IMG/VR virus record: IMGVR_UViG_3300042893_001275
Location: 1 to 22,342 of that record
Length of the DNA stretch: 22,342 bases
Source of the DNA: a virus
Strand: one strand, 5' to 3'
Under the pieces are notes generated by a model that had not been told where the DNA came from, ran no database searches, and saw only the letters and a list, made by a program, of their open reading frames with translations. Each line of letters begins with the position of its first letter. Within the stretch, counting starts at the first letter, position 1. Positions 13,709-20,902 of the stretch are shown here, one piece after another. Made by a program: the position numbers and the translations under genes.

Positions 13709-16632
13709 TATGTTGCTCCATTATCTGCACTAATTGCCATAGAAACAACCTTTGCAGTTACACCAGTATAAGCTGTTACCGCAACTTTTAGCTCAATATT
13801 TGATCCAGACATAGCAGTAGTCAAAGTTGCAACCATATCTCCCATAATTCCGTATTCTGTAATAATTGCTGTTGATACTCCTCCAGCAGTTCCACCAAAA
13901 ATCAAACACTTTGATGTGTAATAAGTACCATCATTTGTACTTGATAGTAAAACTAAAAACTCTGCTGAAACTACTTCTTTCCCTGATGGGATTGGTATTG
14001 TAGCAATTACAGTTGCAGAAGATGATGCAAGAGCTGTAGAAGTTGTTTTTACTACCGCCTCTCCAACGGTTACACTTCCAGTAAATGTTGGAGATGCTAT
14101 AGGTGCATATGTTGTTGTGGCAGATGAAGTTGTAAGATATGTTGAATTATCATATGACCAAGTTCCTGCGGTATTCTTTAAGAAACCAGTGCCTGATCCA
14201 AGCTGTTCAATTCCTGCTATAGTTGAGCTCCAAGGTTGAACATCTGTTCCAATAGCAAGACCAAGGTTTGTGCGAGTTGTAGAAGGATCTGCTACCTGTA
14301 AAGAACCTACCTTAAGAATATCAAATGTTGCACTTGTAAAATCAACTGTTCCAGTTGGTTGGGCAGTAATCCCACTAAATAATTTCCATATACCAGAGTC
14401 AGATGCATCTCTTACTAAACCAGTATGATAATCTGTTGAAGATTGACGGTATCCTGCAAAGAGTCCAATATCTAAAATATCTGCAGTATTAGTATCAGCA
14501 AGGGATATTAATGTGTCATCAATCTGAATTGTTGTAGCACTAAGTGAGCTTGCACCTGCAGAGAATGTAATGCTTCCATATACGGCTAAGTCATTATTAA
14601 TTGTTGTAGTTCCAGTGTGTGCAATACTACCAATAGACAATGTTGTTGCAGCATGACCAATTTCTATTGTTGTTGCATTTGCATGAAATAATTTTGCTGT
14701 GGTTCCAGTAGTTGTAATTTCAGTAGATGTGCCGTTATTTATAGCAATGTTTCCAGTAAATGTTGCACCTGCTAGTGGTGCATATGTGCTTAAATCAACA
14801 TTTTGCCAAGATACTGCTGAACCATCTGTTTGTAAAAACTTTCCAGTATTTCCAGTTTGTGTTGGGTAAGATGCTCCACCAGTTATTGTTTCATTTATCC
14901 ACTTTGATGTGGTGGTATCCCAAACAAGGGCTTGTCCATCGGCAGCACTAGTAATTACAACATTGGATAAACTATTTAATGAATGATTATGGGCTGTTGT
15001 AGAATATCCTGCAAGTGAATGATCTCCCCATCCATATGCACTATCCCAGTTTCCAATCTTAGTCGATGTAATACCATATGCAGGATGTGCAACAAAAACT
15101 GGGTCAGTTTCTGTATATGAGGTAAGATAAGTTGCAGTATCCATACCCCAAGTTCCAGTAGTTTTTCTTAATATTCCATTAGCAGTAAGTGCTGCAATAG
15201 CCGTAAGATCGGCATCAAGTGGCTGGTAATCTAAATCTGCTGCTGTTGGTGTTAAATATGTTGCTGATAAGTCTGGTATTTGTTCAACTGGAACAAGTGT
15301 ATCAATATCAAGTTCTGCAACACCTTGAGCAGCACCCTTTTGTGTCAAAGGGATATAGTCACCAACAATAGTTGAAATATCTCCAGTTAATGCAAGTGTT
15401 CCACCTGCATCTGGTAAAAGTATTTCTCTATCATTTGTTGGGTCAACAATATATAGTGTTGTTTTATAGGCTTCATCAGTTGTACCGTCAAAAACTAATT
15501 TTCTAGATACATCAAGTTCTATATTTCCAGTAAATACCGCACCTGAAAGTGCTGCAATACCTGCCTCTGATGCTGTTTGATTAATCCATAGCCCTGATGT
15601 TGAGTCATATGCAAGAACTTCATTGTCTGCTGGAGTGCCATCAATTATTACACCATGAAGTTCTGTTAACTCATAACCATTTTGAATGTTTACAAATATT
15701 TCACCTGCGGTTGCATGAGCTTTAACCACATACCCAAGAAATACAGAGTGTGCTGGCTCTGCTGGTACTGTTGTTGTATATGAACCTGCTGTTGAAGATA
15801 GCCACAAAGCAGCACCTTCAGTTAATCCAAGGGTATTAACTCCACGCAAAACCCCAAAGGTTGCTACAAATCCTTCTGCACCGTCTGCAATCGCTTCTGC
15901 TGTCAAACCAAATGTCTTTGAAGATGTTGCTTCTGTATCAGCATCAGATAGGGCAATAGTAGGTCTTTGACCAGCAGCACCATTAATGTAAACAACTTTA
16001 CCCTTAGCAATAGATGCACCTGTAGCATTTTTACTTAACGCTACTTGTTCTTGTCCTAATCCAATAGTTACATTTGCATTTAAAACTGTTGCTGGAAGAC
16101 CGTCTCCATCGTCCCAAAAAATAGAGCCTGTTGCAGTTGGAACGGTTTCTGGGGTGGTATCAAAAGTAATATAATCTGGATATGTAATAGAATCAACAGA
16201 TGTATATGCTCCAGTAGAGTTAATTGTAATAGAATCTGCGGTGGCATCTGTTGTAATAGATACGTTTGTACCTGCTATAAGACTTAAGGTATCTGTAGAT
16301 GAGTCTGCTACAACACTAGATTGACCAGTAACTGATATTGTTTTAAATGAATCTGATGCAGATCCACCGCCAATAATATTGGTTGTAACACCTGCACCAC
16401 CACCAGTTATATCAAGGTAGTAGCCACGAGCATCTCCACCTTGCTCAAAAAATCTAAGTTTATTTTGAAAAACATCTACAGTAACTCCTGTACCAGCAAT
16501 AGTTGTATTTGTTTGTGGGACAGATAATAATATCTCTCCACCCTCATCACCAGTTGAGTTGGTAGCTTTTAGATACTTTCCAGAGATATCGCCATCTGCT
16601 GTAATATCTGTCTTAAAGTTCTTATTAGCCAT
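13708..16632 (-). CDS. Long tail fibre protein
   Basis: The product is 974 residues, low in Cys and charged residues and rich in Thr, Ala, Gly and Ser. Beta-structured segments repeat throughout, such as DGQALVWDTTTSKWINETI, NGTSTEITTTGTTAKLF and three copies of a FTGNIxx/FTGSVxx element (LSGAVFTGNIEL, AGATFTGNIAI, ASPTFTGSVTV). HNHSLNSLSNV is a common linker of phage fibres. The C-terminal about 110 residues (VKTTSTALASSSATVIATIPIPSGK onward) form a compact domain. A trimeric fibre is expected. Which end binds the tail is not clear. It precedes the three collar proteins with a TAATG overlap. Confidence 0.85.
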   Translation of the reverse strand: MANKNFKTDITADGDISGKYLKATNSTGDEGGEILLSVPQTNTTIAGTGVTVDVFQNKLRFFEQGGDARGYYLDITGGGAGVTTNIIGGGSASDSFKTISVTGQSSVVADSSTDTLSLIAGTNVSITTDATADSITINSTGAYTSVDSITYPDYITFDTTPETVPTATGSIFWDDGDGLPATVLNANVTIGLGQEQVALSKNATGASIAKGKVVYINGAAGQRPTIALSDADTEATSSKTFGLTAEAIADGAEGFVATFGVLRGVNTLGLTEGAALWLSSTAGSYTTTVPAEPAHSVFLGYVVKAHATAGEIFVNIQNGYELTELHGVIIDGTPADNEVLAYDSTSGLWINQTASEAGIAALSGAVFTGNIELDVSRKLVFDGTTDEAYKTTLYIVDPTNDREILLPDAGGTLALTGDISTIVGDYIPLTQKGAAQGVAELDIDTLVPVEQIPDLSATYLTPTAADLDYQPLDADLTAIAALTANGILRKTTGTWGMDTATYLTSYTETDPVFVAHPAYGITSTKIGNWDSAYGWGDHSLAGYSTTAHNHSLNSLSNVVITSAADGQALVWDTTTSKWINETITGGASYPTQTGNTGKFLQTDGSAVSWQNVDLSTYAPLAGATFTGNIAINNGTSTEITTTGTTAKLFHANATTIEIGHAATTLSIGSIAHTGTTTINNDLAVYGSITFSAGASSLSATTIQIDDTLISLADTNTADILDIGLFAGYRQSSTDYHTGLVRDASDSGIWKLFSGITAQPTGTVDFTSATFDILKVGSLQVADPSTTRTNLGLAIGTDVQPWSSTIAGIEQLGSGTGFLKNTAGTWSYDNSTYLTTSSATTTYAPIASPTFTGSVTVGEAVVKTTSTALASSSATVIATIPIPSGKEVVSAEFLVLLSSTNDGTYYTSKCLIFGGTAGGVSTAIITEYGIMGDMVATLTTAMSGSNIELKVAVTAYTGVTAKVVSMAISADNGAT

Positions 16633-16650
16633 AATACCTATTTTACCATT

Positions 16651-16926
16651 TTAATCGTCATAGATGATATAAGAAATCGGGCTACTTACTTGATCATCAA
16701 GGCTTTTTTGCACCCTAATCTTATGTCTTGCAGCAACTTCGGCTTGTCCTTTAGATGCAAAATTAACACCTTTAAGACCACAAGTAACCTTTACCCATTC
16801 ATTAATGCCAATTCTACGCTGCACAGATGCTCTATATACCTGCTTTTGTGGAAGGTATGTAATAACTGCACGATACTGATATTCTTCTACCAAATCTTTA
16901 TCTTTATTCTTTTTAAACATCTCCAA
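16651..16926 (-). CDS. 91-residue hypothetical protein
   Basis: The TTG at 16926 has AAGG 6 nt upstream; an ATG two codons later (16920) touches GGAG and is the alternative. The product begins with a charged stretch (KKNKDKDLVEEY), then a beta-rich region with YRAVITYLPQKQVYRASVQRR, and a helix containing SKGQAEVAARHKIRVQ. It is basic and may bind nucleic acid or a structural protein. It overlaps the end of the thioredoxin gene and lies 18 nt before the fibre gene. I do not recognise the family. Confidence 0.6.
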   Translation of the reverse strand: MEMFKKNKDKDLVEEYQYRAVITYLPQKQVYRASVQRRIGINEWVKVTCGLKGVNFASKGQAEVAARHKIRVQKSLDDQVSSPISYIIYDD

Positions 16927-17206
16927 ACAACGCCTTATTTAATGCTGGCTTTGGCTTTGCACCAATGATATGCTTTGTCTTTTCACCATCGGTATATAGC
17001 ATAATAACTGGAATACTTGTTAAGTTAAAGGCACTTGCAAGTTCCTTGCTCTCATCCACATTAATCTTTAAGAGTCTTACATTGTTTTCTTTTGCAATCT
17101 CTTCTAAAACTGGTGTGACCATTTTACAAGGTCCACACCATTCCGCCCAGAAATCCACGATGGTTGTTCCAGACTTAATTTCTTCAATAAACTCTACTAA
17201 GTTCAT
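16913..17206 (-). CDS. Thioredoxin
   Basis: The product is 97 residues, close to the normal 105. The active site is WCGPC (Cys24, Cys27) in VDFWAEWCGPCKM, and the cis-proline is Pro66 in SIPVIML, followed by the usual G-rich C-terminal strand. It would reduce disulfides in the cytoplasm, or serve as a partner for a phage enzyme, as host thioredoxin does for T7 DNA polymerase. AGGAG lies 7 nt before the ATG. It directly follows tRNA-Thr and is probably co-transcribed with it. Confidence 0.93.
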   Translation of the reverse strand: MNLVEFIEEIKSGTTIVDFWAEWCGPCKMVTPVLEEIAKENNVRLLKINVDESKELASAFNLTSIPVIMLYTDGEKTKHIIGAKPKPALNKALFGDV

Positions 17207-17229
17207 TACTTCTCCTAATTGTTTTCGAG

Positions 17230-17301
17230 AGCCCCTTATCCGATTTGAACGGATGACCTACGCTTTACAAGAGCGTTGCTCTACCACTGAGCTAAAGAGG
17301 C
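17230..17301 (-). tRNA. tRNA-Thr (anticodon UGU)
   Basis: A full cloverleaf can be folded: acceptor GCCTCTT/AAGGGGC, D-stem GCTC/GAGC, anticodon arm ACGCT-CTTGTAA-AGCGT, and T-arm ATCCG-TTCAAAT-CGGAT. The anticodon is TGT. CCA is not encoded, so it needs host nucleotidyltransferase. Its 3' end is 24 nt before the thioredoxin ATG. Confidence 0.95.
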
Positions 17302-17310
17302 AAATATTTA

Positions 17311-17316
17311 ATTATA
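17311..17316 (-). promoter_or_regulatory. -10 box before tRNA-Thr
   Basis: TATAAT on the minus strand ends 9 nt before the first base of tRNA-Thr. The -35 region is weak. It would start transcription almost at the 5' end of the tRNA and continue into thioredoxin. Confidence 0.5.
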
Positions 17317-17338
17317 CATCTATTTTATTATGGTGAGC

Positions 17339-17374
17339 AGTTTAATGTCTGTGCTCAGGACATCTGGTTAAACT
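17339..17374 (-). terminator. Bulged hairpin after the transglycosylase gene
   Basis: AGTTTAA-TGTC (17339-17349) pairs with GACA (17359-17362) and, after a 5-nt bulge, TTAAACT (17368-17374). It lies 6 nt past the stop of the transglycosylase gene. No clear T-tract follows on the minus strand, so it may be a transcript-end structure rather than a strong terminator. Confidence 0.35.
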
Positions 17375-17380
17375 AGTAGG

Positions 17381-17932
17381 TTAATACCAGCCCTTTTTCT
17401 TGAACGCACCCCACGCTCCACAAGGAGTTTCGTACCTATGCTTTATGTACTTTAAACCCCATTTAATTTGTGTTTCTGGATTTGTTCTCCAATCTGCTCC
17501 TGCACTTGCCATTTTACTTCCAGGCAAACTTTGTGGAATACCATAGGCACTTGAAGTTGGGTTGTCAGCGGTGTGCCTCCACCCACTTTCACGATTCCAT
17601 AGATTCACAAGACAGGAGTGCTGGTCTTTGTCCCAAGAGTATTTAGACTCCATATAGGACTTTGCAAAAGCTTTGTTAGCTTCTACATTTGAGTCAGAGT
17701 GTTTTTCTCTGTTATTTGATCTAGAGGGTTTTTCCTTAGACCTTTCATCAATTATTTCATTGATTTCTGTTGCTTTTTCAACTATCTTTATAGAATTTTT
17801 TATTTTATTCTTATCAATAGCTTCATCTTGCGGTGCATTAGCACTGATTTGACTCTGGGTTACTGGTAGGGATACAACATATGTTGCAAGAACCGCAATA
17901 ACGGGAATCAAAACCAAGGTTTTGAATCGCAT
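17381..17932 (-). CDS. Secreted lysozyme-like lytic transglycosylase
   Basis: The product is 183 residues. A membrane or signal segment (RFKTLVLIPVIAVLATYVVSL) is followed by a charged, probably helical linker (about 35-85) and a lysozyme-fold domain from residue 96. Glu115 in LWNRESGW is the likely catalytic acid, AYGIPQ (129-134) is the conserved substrate loop, and NPETQIKWGLKYIKHRY and PCGAW complete the family. Actinobacteria and their phages carry this type widely. It would cut the glycan of peptidoglycan outside the membrane, for virion entry or lysis. The promoter TTGACA-N17-TAAACT ends 6 nt before the ATG, so the mRNA is probably leaderless. Confidence 0.87.
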   Translation of the reverse strand: MRFKTLVLIPVIAVLATYVVSLPVTQSQISANAPQDEAIDKNKIKNSIKIVEKATEINEIIDERSKEKPSRSNNREKHSDSNVEANKAFAKSYMESKYSWDKDQHSCLVNLWNRESGWRHTADNPTSSAYGIPQSLPGSKMASAGADWRTNPETQIKWGLKYIKHRYETPCGAWGAFKKKGWY

Positions 17933-17938
17933 TATTCT

Positions 17939-17967
17939 AGTTTAACACATGACCAAGGGCTTGTCAA
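17939..17967 (-). promoter_or_regulatory. Promoter of the transglycosylase gene, leaderless
   Basis: TTGACA (17962-17967), a 17-nt spacer and TAAACT (17939-17944), read on the minus strand. AGAATA then leads directly to the ATG at 17932, so the start of transcription should fall on the start codon. Confidence 0.75.
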
Positions 17968-17968
17968 G

Positions 17969-18097
17969 TTATCTTGACTTACTATATCCAGTTTTCTTTT
18001 TATTCATTGATCCAGGCATATTATATCCACCTTTTTGTGGAACATTATTTTTTCTAGCCTCTAATGCTCTTAAAACTTTATCATGATGCTTACCCAA
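17969..18097 (-). CDS. Basic 42-residue protein
   Basis: A TTG start overlaps the end of the preceding gene (ATTGGGTAA), giving MGKHHDKVLRALEARK...KTGYSKSR. The protein is very basic, with a short helix (VLRALEARK) and a Gly/Lys-rich tail containing YNMPGSMNKKK. It has no membrane segment. Its stop overlaps the -35 region of the transglycosylase promoter. Its size and charge fit a nucleic-acid-binding or virion-packaged peptide, but this is a guess. Confidence 0.55.
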   Translation of the reverse strand: MGKHHDKVLRALEARKNNVPQKGGYNMPGSMNKKKTGYSKSR

Positions 18098-18227
18098 TTT
18101 GTTTTACTTCCTTCCACATATCTTTTGTTTGTTCAATTAATAACATTGCATCTATCATTGTCATTTGCAATAATTCTTCTCTATCTAAACCTAAATGTTC
18201 AGCATATCTTAAAATTTTTTGTATCAT
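18090..18227 (-). CDS. 45-residue helical protein
   Basis: The ATG overlaps the stop of the glycosyltransferase gene (ATGA). The product (MIQKILRYAEHLGLDREELLQM...WKEVKQIG) looks entirely helical, with LGLDREEL resembling a short helix-turn-helix-like element, though it is too short to be a DNA-binding domain on its own. Gene coupling on both sides supports it. Function is unknown. Confidence 0.6.
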   Translation of the reverse strand: MIQKILRYAEHLGLDREELLQMTMIDAMLLIEQTKDMWKEVKQIG

Positions 18228-18940
18228 CTTTTACCTTTATTTTCATGATAGAATTTATAATAATAATTGTCGATAGGTATCGTCTTCCAATGTGCTGGTA
18301 TTGCTCTTGTGTTAACATAAACAGGAACACCTATTTCTTTTAAGTTTAAACAAAAAACAATATCTTCACTACAATATACAGAATGCCTATCTTTTTGTAT
18401 TTCTAAAAACAAATGCCTATTCCCAAAATGTTCTAAAAGTTTTTTTGCAACACTTTTATGTATCAAAAACATTCCAAAGCCAACAGACTCCGCTTTAATC
18501 ATTTTTTCTTCATTCTCAATATTTATATCCAAGTCCCACCACTGTCTATTATCTGTTTCTTCATCATATTTAAAAAAACAAGGAACAGGAACAGGCAAGC
18601 CTTCATTGTCATATCTCACTGTAGTAAAATACAATCCGCTAACAACTGGAAACTTATCTTTGTCTGCAGAATCTATTAAACATTTTAATACATCGTAACC
18701 TATTTCTATATCGGAATCAAGCCAAAGAAGCCAGTCAACATGATCAAGGTCTGGTAACATCCAAGTGTTAAATATCTCTTGTCTTTGTGTTGCAATCTTT
18801 ATACCTTTTGAGCGAATAAAGTCTGTAAAATGATGACTAATGTCATTGTTCATAATTGAAAAGTTAATAGCTGCTGAGTGTGACCCCTCAACCCTGCCAC
18901 TATCACAAACTGCTATTGCAATTTTTTCATCTTTATCCAT
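18224..18940 (-). CDS. GT-A glycosyltransferase (GT2-like)
   Basis: The product is 238 residues. The nucleotide-sugar domain shows DWLLWLDSDIEIGYDVL with a DxD motif (Asp75, Asp77), then FPVVSGLYF, the acceptor-side SVGFGMFLIHKSV, and SEDIVFCLNLKEIGVPVYVNT. The late His in PAHWKT is a common third metal ligand. No membrane segment is present, so it is soluble and takes an unknown acceptor. It sits in the coupled operon of small genes, far from the other glycosylation genes. It begins at a TAATG overlap and ends at ATGA. Confidence 0.78.
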   Translation of the reverse strand: MDKDEKIAIAVCDSGRVEGSHSAAINFSIMNNDISHHFTDFIRSKGIKIATQRQEIFNTWMLPDLDHVDWLLWLDSDIEIGYDVLKCLIDSADKDKFPVVSGLYFTTVRYDNEGLPVPVPCFFKYDEETDNRQWWDLDINIENEEKMIKAESVGFGMFLIHKSVAKKLLEHFGNRHLFLEIQKDRHSVYCSEDIVFCLNLKEIGVPVYVNTRAIPAHWKTIPIDNYYYKFYHENKGKR

Positions 18941-19110
18941 TACTTTAACTCCGATTTAATAAACTCAATAGCGTGTTCTAAGGTAGCACCATTTTCTTGA
19001 AACCATTCTAGTTTATTTAAAATAGTTCTAAGGGTGTTTACTCTTACAAAAGCATTTACATTTTGTAATTCTTTCATTTGATCTCTATAGTAATATTCAT
19101 TTTCAGACAT
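18940..19110 (-). CDS. 56-residue hypothetical protein
   Basis: The ATG at 19110 and stop at 18940 both overlap neighbours by TAATG. The product (MSENEYYYRDQMKELQNVNAFVRV...FIKSELK) is acidic and helical, with a possible coiled coil (YYYRDQMKELQNV) and KLEWFQENGATLEHAIEFI. It has no Cys and no membrane segment. It lies directly upstream of the glycosyltransferase and may be an accessory protein for it. Confidence 0.65.
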   Translation of the reverse strand: MSENEYYYRDQMKELQNVNAFVRVNTLRTILNKLEWFQENGATLEHAIEFIKSELK

Positions 19111-19295
19111 TAAAAAATCACCATCTGGTCATCATCAATAGGATTTTCATCTTCATATTCATCCCATACTGCTGTATACATATCAGCATAAGGAGCAGAC
19201 ATTTTTGCAAGCCAGCTTGACATACCCATAGCCTGATTTGCTACCCATCTAACCATTGGTCCTTTATCAACTTCGTGCTCTAATTTAAAATCCAT
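19110..19295 (-). CDS. 61-residue hypothetical protein
   Basis: A strong ribosome site, AAAGGATTAAA, precedes the ATG. The product (MDFKLEHEVDKGPMVRWVANQAMGMSSWLAKMSAPYADMY...DDDQMVIF) has a Met-rich amphipathic helix and an acidic tail. It lacks cysteines. Its stop overlaps the next gene by TAATG. The first 19 bases of its initiation region are identical to those of the gene at 20602. I do not recognise it. Confidence 0.65.
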   Translation of the reverse strand: MDFKLEHEVDKGPMVRWVANQAMGMSSWLAKMSAPYADMYTAVWDEYEDENPIDDDQMVIF

Positions 19296-19296
19296 T

Positions 19297-19494
19297 TTAA
19301 TCCTTTGGTAGTGCTGTCATTGTAGCATAAAAACATTCAGCAAAGTTTGCTGCTTCTACCGCAAAATCTTCCATATGCATTTCAGTTTCACCCAATCGGT
19401 TTTTAACATATGTCCTTAATCCTGTTACAAAAATTTCTGTTAGCTCATCTGTTGATTTAATAAAGTAACTTTTAGTTGGTGTTTCTTTAGCCAT
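19297..19494 (-). CDS. 65-residue hypothetical protein
   Basis: The ATG at 19494 overlaps the last codons of the upstream gene (ATGGCTAA); an ATG at 19512 would extend it by six residues and lacks a ribosome site as well. The product (MAKETPTKSYFIKSTDELTEIF...ATMTALPKD) is mostly helical and acidic at its C-terminal half (EMHMEDFAVEAANFAECF). Function is unknown; coupling to the neighbours is the main support. Confidence 0.65.
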   Translation of the reverse strand: MAKETPTKSYFIKSTDELTEIFVTGLRTYVKNRLGETEMHMEDFAVEAANFAECFYATMTALPKD

Positions 19495-19762
19495 AATATT
19501 CATCACACTCATACATTACTACTGGTGTTAATTCACCCATCCATGCACCTACACAATTATAAGAGATATACTCTTCTGCTTCTTGTACATCCATACCGTC
19601 ACGATCAATAAGCACCTGCAACATCTTTTCAAATGAGTATGTTGCTAATGTTGGCTGACCACATCTTCTTGAGAAACCAATAAAGGCTTCATCAAAACCA
19701 TCCATAGTCATTATGTCTTCATCCATATAATGAAGTATGTTTTCTAGCTCTGTTTTATTCAT
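19487..19762 (-). CDS. Conserved phage protein, helical
   Basis: The ATG at 19762 has GGAGG exactly 6 nt upstream; the ATG at 19768 touches that site and is less likely. The product is 91 residues. It has MDGFDEAFIGFSRRCGQ, then KMLQVLIDRDGMDVQEAEEYISYNCVGAWMGELTPVVMY. I recall this pattern, a helix, a xxEAxEYIxxN segment and a GxxTPxxx end, in many phages, always without a known function. It is coupled on both sides. Confidence 0.75.
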   Translation of the reverse strand: MNKTELENILHYMDEDIMTMDGFDEAFIGFSRRCGQPTLATYSFEKMLQVLIDRDGMDVQEAEEYISYNCVGAWMGELTPVVMYECDEYYG

Positions 19763-19914
19763 TACCATCCTCCAAGACAGTCATTTGAATGGGTATGTAT
19801 CCAGAAGTTTCCCTCTATATGTTTTTTAGTTGGTGCATATAGCTCTGTTTTACAAGCACCGCAGGTATGTGACCATTCTTCTGCAAAGAAATCAAACTGG
19901 AAACCTCTGCTCAT
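19762..19914 (-). CDS. 50-residue zinc-finger-like protein
   Basis: The ATG overlaps the stop of the HAD phosphatase gene (TAATG) and the stop overlaps the next ATG in the same way. The product (MSRGFQFDFFAEEWSHTCGACKTELYAPTKKHIEG...HTHSNDCLGGW) has Cys18-x2-Cys21, then a HxH pair and a final Cys, a plausible zinc site. Function is unknown. Confidence 0.65.
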   Translation of the reverse strand: MSRGFQFDFFAEEWSHTCGACKTELYAPTKKHIEGNFWIHTHSNDCLGGW

Positions 19915-20324
19915 TAAAAGTCACCGTACTCAGGCTGAAAACATTTAAGACCAATCTCTCTCCACATTTCTACAACTTGATTGCGATCATCAAACACACA
20001 GAACACATCATAGAATGGTTCGATATGTTCACGATATATCTCTTCTTTAATAATTGAATCTTTACGAAAGTCACCAGTTTTACGCATATACAATTTAATG
20101 AATGGAGGACAATGTAGCCTTAACCATTCATATGAATCATCAAAGCATGAGTCATCACGAGCAGAGATAAATATAATTTTATATCCTGCTCTCCATAAAG
20201 CAGTAATGACCTCAATCGTTTCATTATCTGGGCGGTCTTCTAAGACCTTATCATATTCAAATGGGTCACGATTAGTTCTATGTGCTACTGTTCCATCAAT
20301 GTCAACTAAGACTAGTTTATTCAC
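19914..20324 (-). CDS. HAD-family polynucleotide 3'-phosphatase-like protein
   Basis: The product is 136 residues. The HAD motifs are complete: DIDGT (Asp8, Asp10), SAR (Ser54-Arg56), a Lys in RKDSIIKE (Lys88), and FDDRNQVVEMWREIGL with DDRN at 112-115. The order and wording match the 3'-phosphatase half of T4 polynucleotide kinase, including LYMRKTGDFRKDSI and the GDF end. The kinase half is absent. It would remove 3'-phosphate from RNA or DNA ends, for example after tRNA cleavage by host nucleases; a separate kinase and ligase may lie outside the window. The GTG start overlaps the upstream stop (GTGA). Confidence 0.85.
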   Translation of the reverse strand: MNKLVLVDIDGTVAHRTNRDPFEYDKVLEDRPDNETIEVITALWRAGYKIIFISARDDSCFDDSYEWLRLHCPPFIKLYMRKTGDFRKDSIIKEEIYREHIEPFYDVFCVFDDRNQVVEMWREIGLKCFQPEYGDF

Positions 20325-20602
20325 TTAGATACCTTGCTACTTTTCTTAATAATATTGATAATGATTCCAACTAAAATATTAAACCATAGTACCGTCCAAA
20401 ATCCTGCTGCAGGAATGGAGCTAAATATTGAATGTAATGTGCCAATAAAAATCATTAGAAGCCAGTTTTCTATAAACAATATTGCAGCCCAAAAAGATAA
20501 AGCAACAGCAAGAAAGGCAAACTTTGATGCTGTACTTAATTTTTCATATGATGGCTGAATGTTTCCTTGAAGTTGTTGGAACTTCCATTCGCTGTAATCC
20601 AT
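20321..20602 (-). CDS. Two-span membrane protein
   Basis: The product is 93 residues starting MDYSEWKFQQLQGNIQPSYEK; the ribosome site AAAGGATTAAA precedes the ATG. An open frame upstream would begin inside the tmRNA and is rejected. Two long hydrophobic segments, about 25-53 (FAFLAVALSFWAAILFIENWLLMIFIGTL) and 60-85 (IPAAGFWTVLWFNILVGIIINII), are followed by a basic tail (KKSSKVSK). Both ends would lie in the cytoplasm. The promoter at 20656-20684 would serve it. A holin-like or superinfection-exclusion role is possible, but nothing in the sequence decides. Confidence 0.65.
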   Translation of the reverse strand: MDYSEWKFQQLQGNIQPSYEKLSTASKFAFLAVALSFWAAILFIENWLLMIFIGTLHSIFSSIPAAGFWTVLWFNILVGIIINIIKKSSKVSK

Positions 20603-20614
20603 TTTAATCCTTTG

Positions 20615-20867
20615 TGGAGATGGGCGGAATTGCACCGCCGTCCTTTATGTTTTCAATTATACACTTACACAGCAATATTGTCAAGATATTTCTTACATTT
20701 TCTTACATACACGACTTTCTGTTCCTATCTAGTCGTCAGACGGCTTTTAACTATGCAGCTAAAGCGAAGGCAGTTTGTGTTTTGCCGTTTATATTTATTT
20801 AGTTTTACAAGTAACTCTCTTGTGCTGGTGTATAAGTTTCCACATAAAGTCGAAACTAGTCATCCCC
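20615..20867 (-). ncRNA. tmRNA (ssrA), compact
   Basis: The 5' end GGGGATGACTAGTTTCGAC and the 3' end GGCGGTGCAATTCCGCC-CATCTCC-A are those of a tmRNA. The acceptor stem GGGGATG/CATCTCC (one G-U pair) and a T-arm GGCGG-TGCAATT-CCGCC fold well. Helix P2 pairs CTTTATGT with ACATAAAG and TTATACAC with GTGTATAA. The tag frame starts at GGC 20786 and ends at TAG 20751-20753: GKTQTAFALAA. The CCA is not encoded. At 253 nt it is about 100 nt shorter than most bacterial tmRNAs, so one or more pseudoknots after the tag must be missing or reduced. It would rescue stalled ribosomes with host SmpB. Confidence 0.9.
20656..20684 (-). promoter_or_regulatory. Consensus promoter inside the tmRNA gene
   Basis: TTGACA (20679-20684), 17 nt, TATAAT (20656-20661), read on the minus strand, matches the sigma-70 consensus exactly. 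Part of the -10 also forms helix P2 of the tmRNA. It would start transcription near 20649 and feed the membrane-protein gene at 20602. Confidence 0.6.
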
Positions 20868-20873
20868 TACTAT

Positions 20874-20902
20874 ATTATACTATTAAGGTATCCACATTTT
20901 AA
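20874..20902 (-). promoter_or_regulatory. Promoter of tmRNA
   Basis: TTAAAA (20897-20902), 17 nt, TATAAT (20874-20879). The -10 ends exactly 6 nt before the first base of mature tmRNA, so the RNA may start with its own mature end and need no 5' processing. It overlaps the last codons of the upstream gene. Confidence 0.7.

Noticed and set aside
20603-20635. N-terminal extension of the membrane protein at 20321-20602
   Set aside because: It lies in the tRNA-like end of the tmRNA; the ATG at 20602 has a strong ribosome site.
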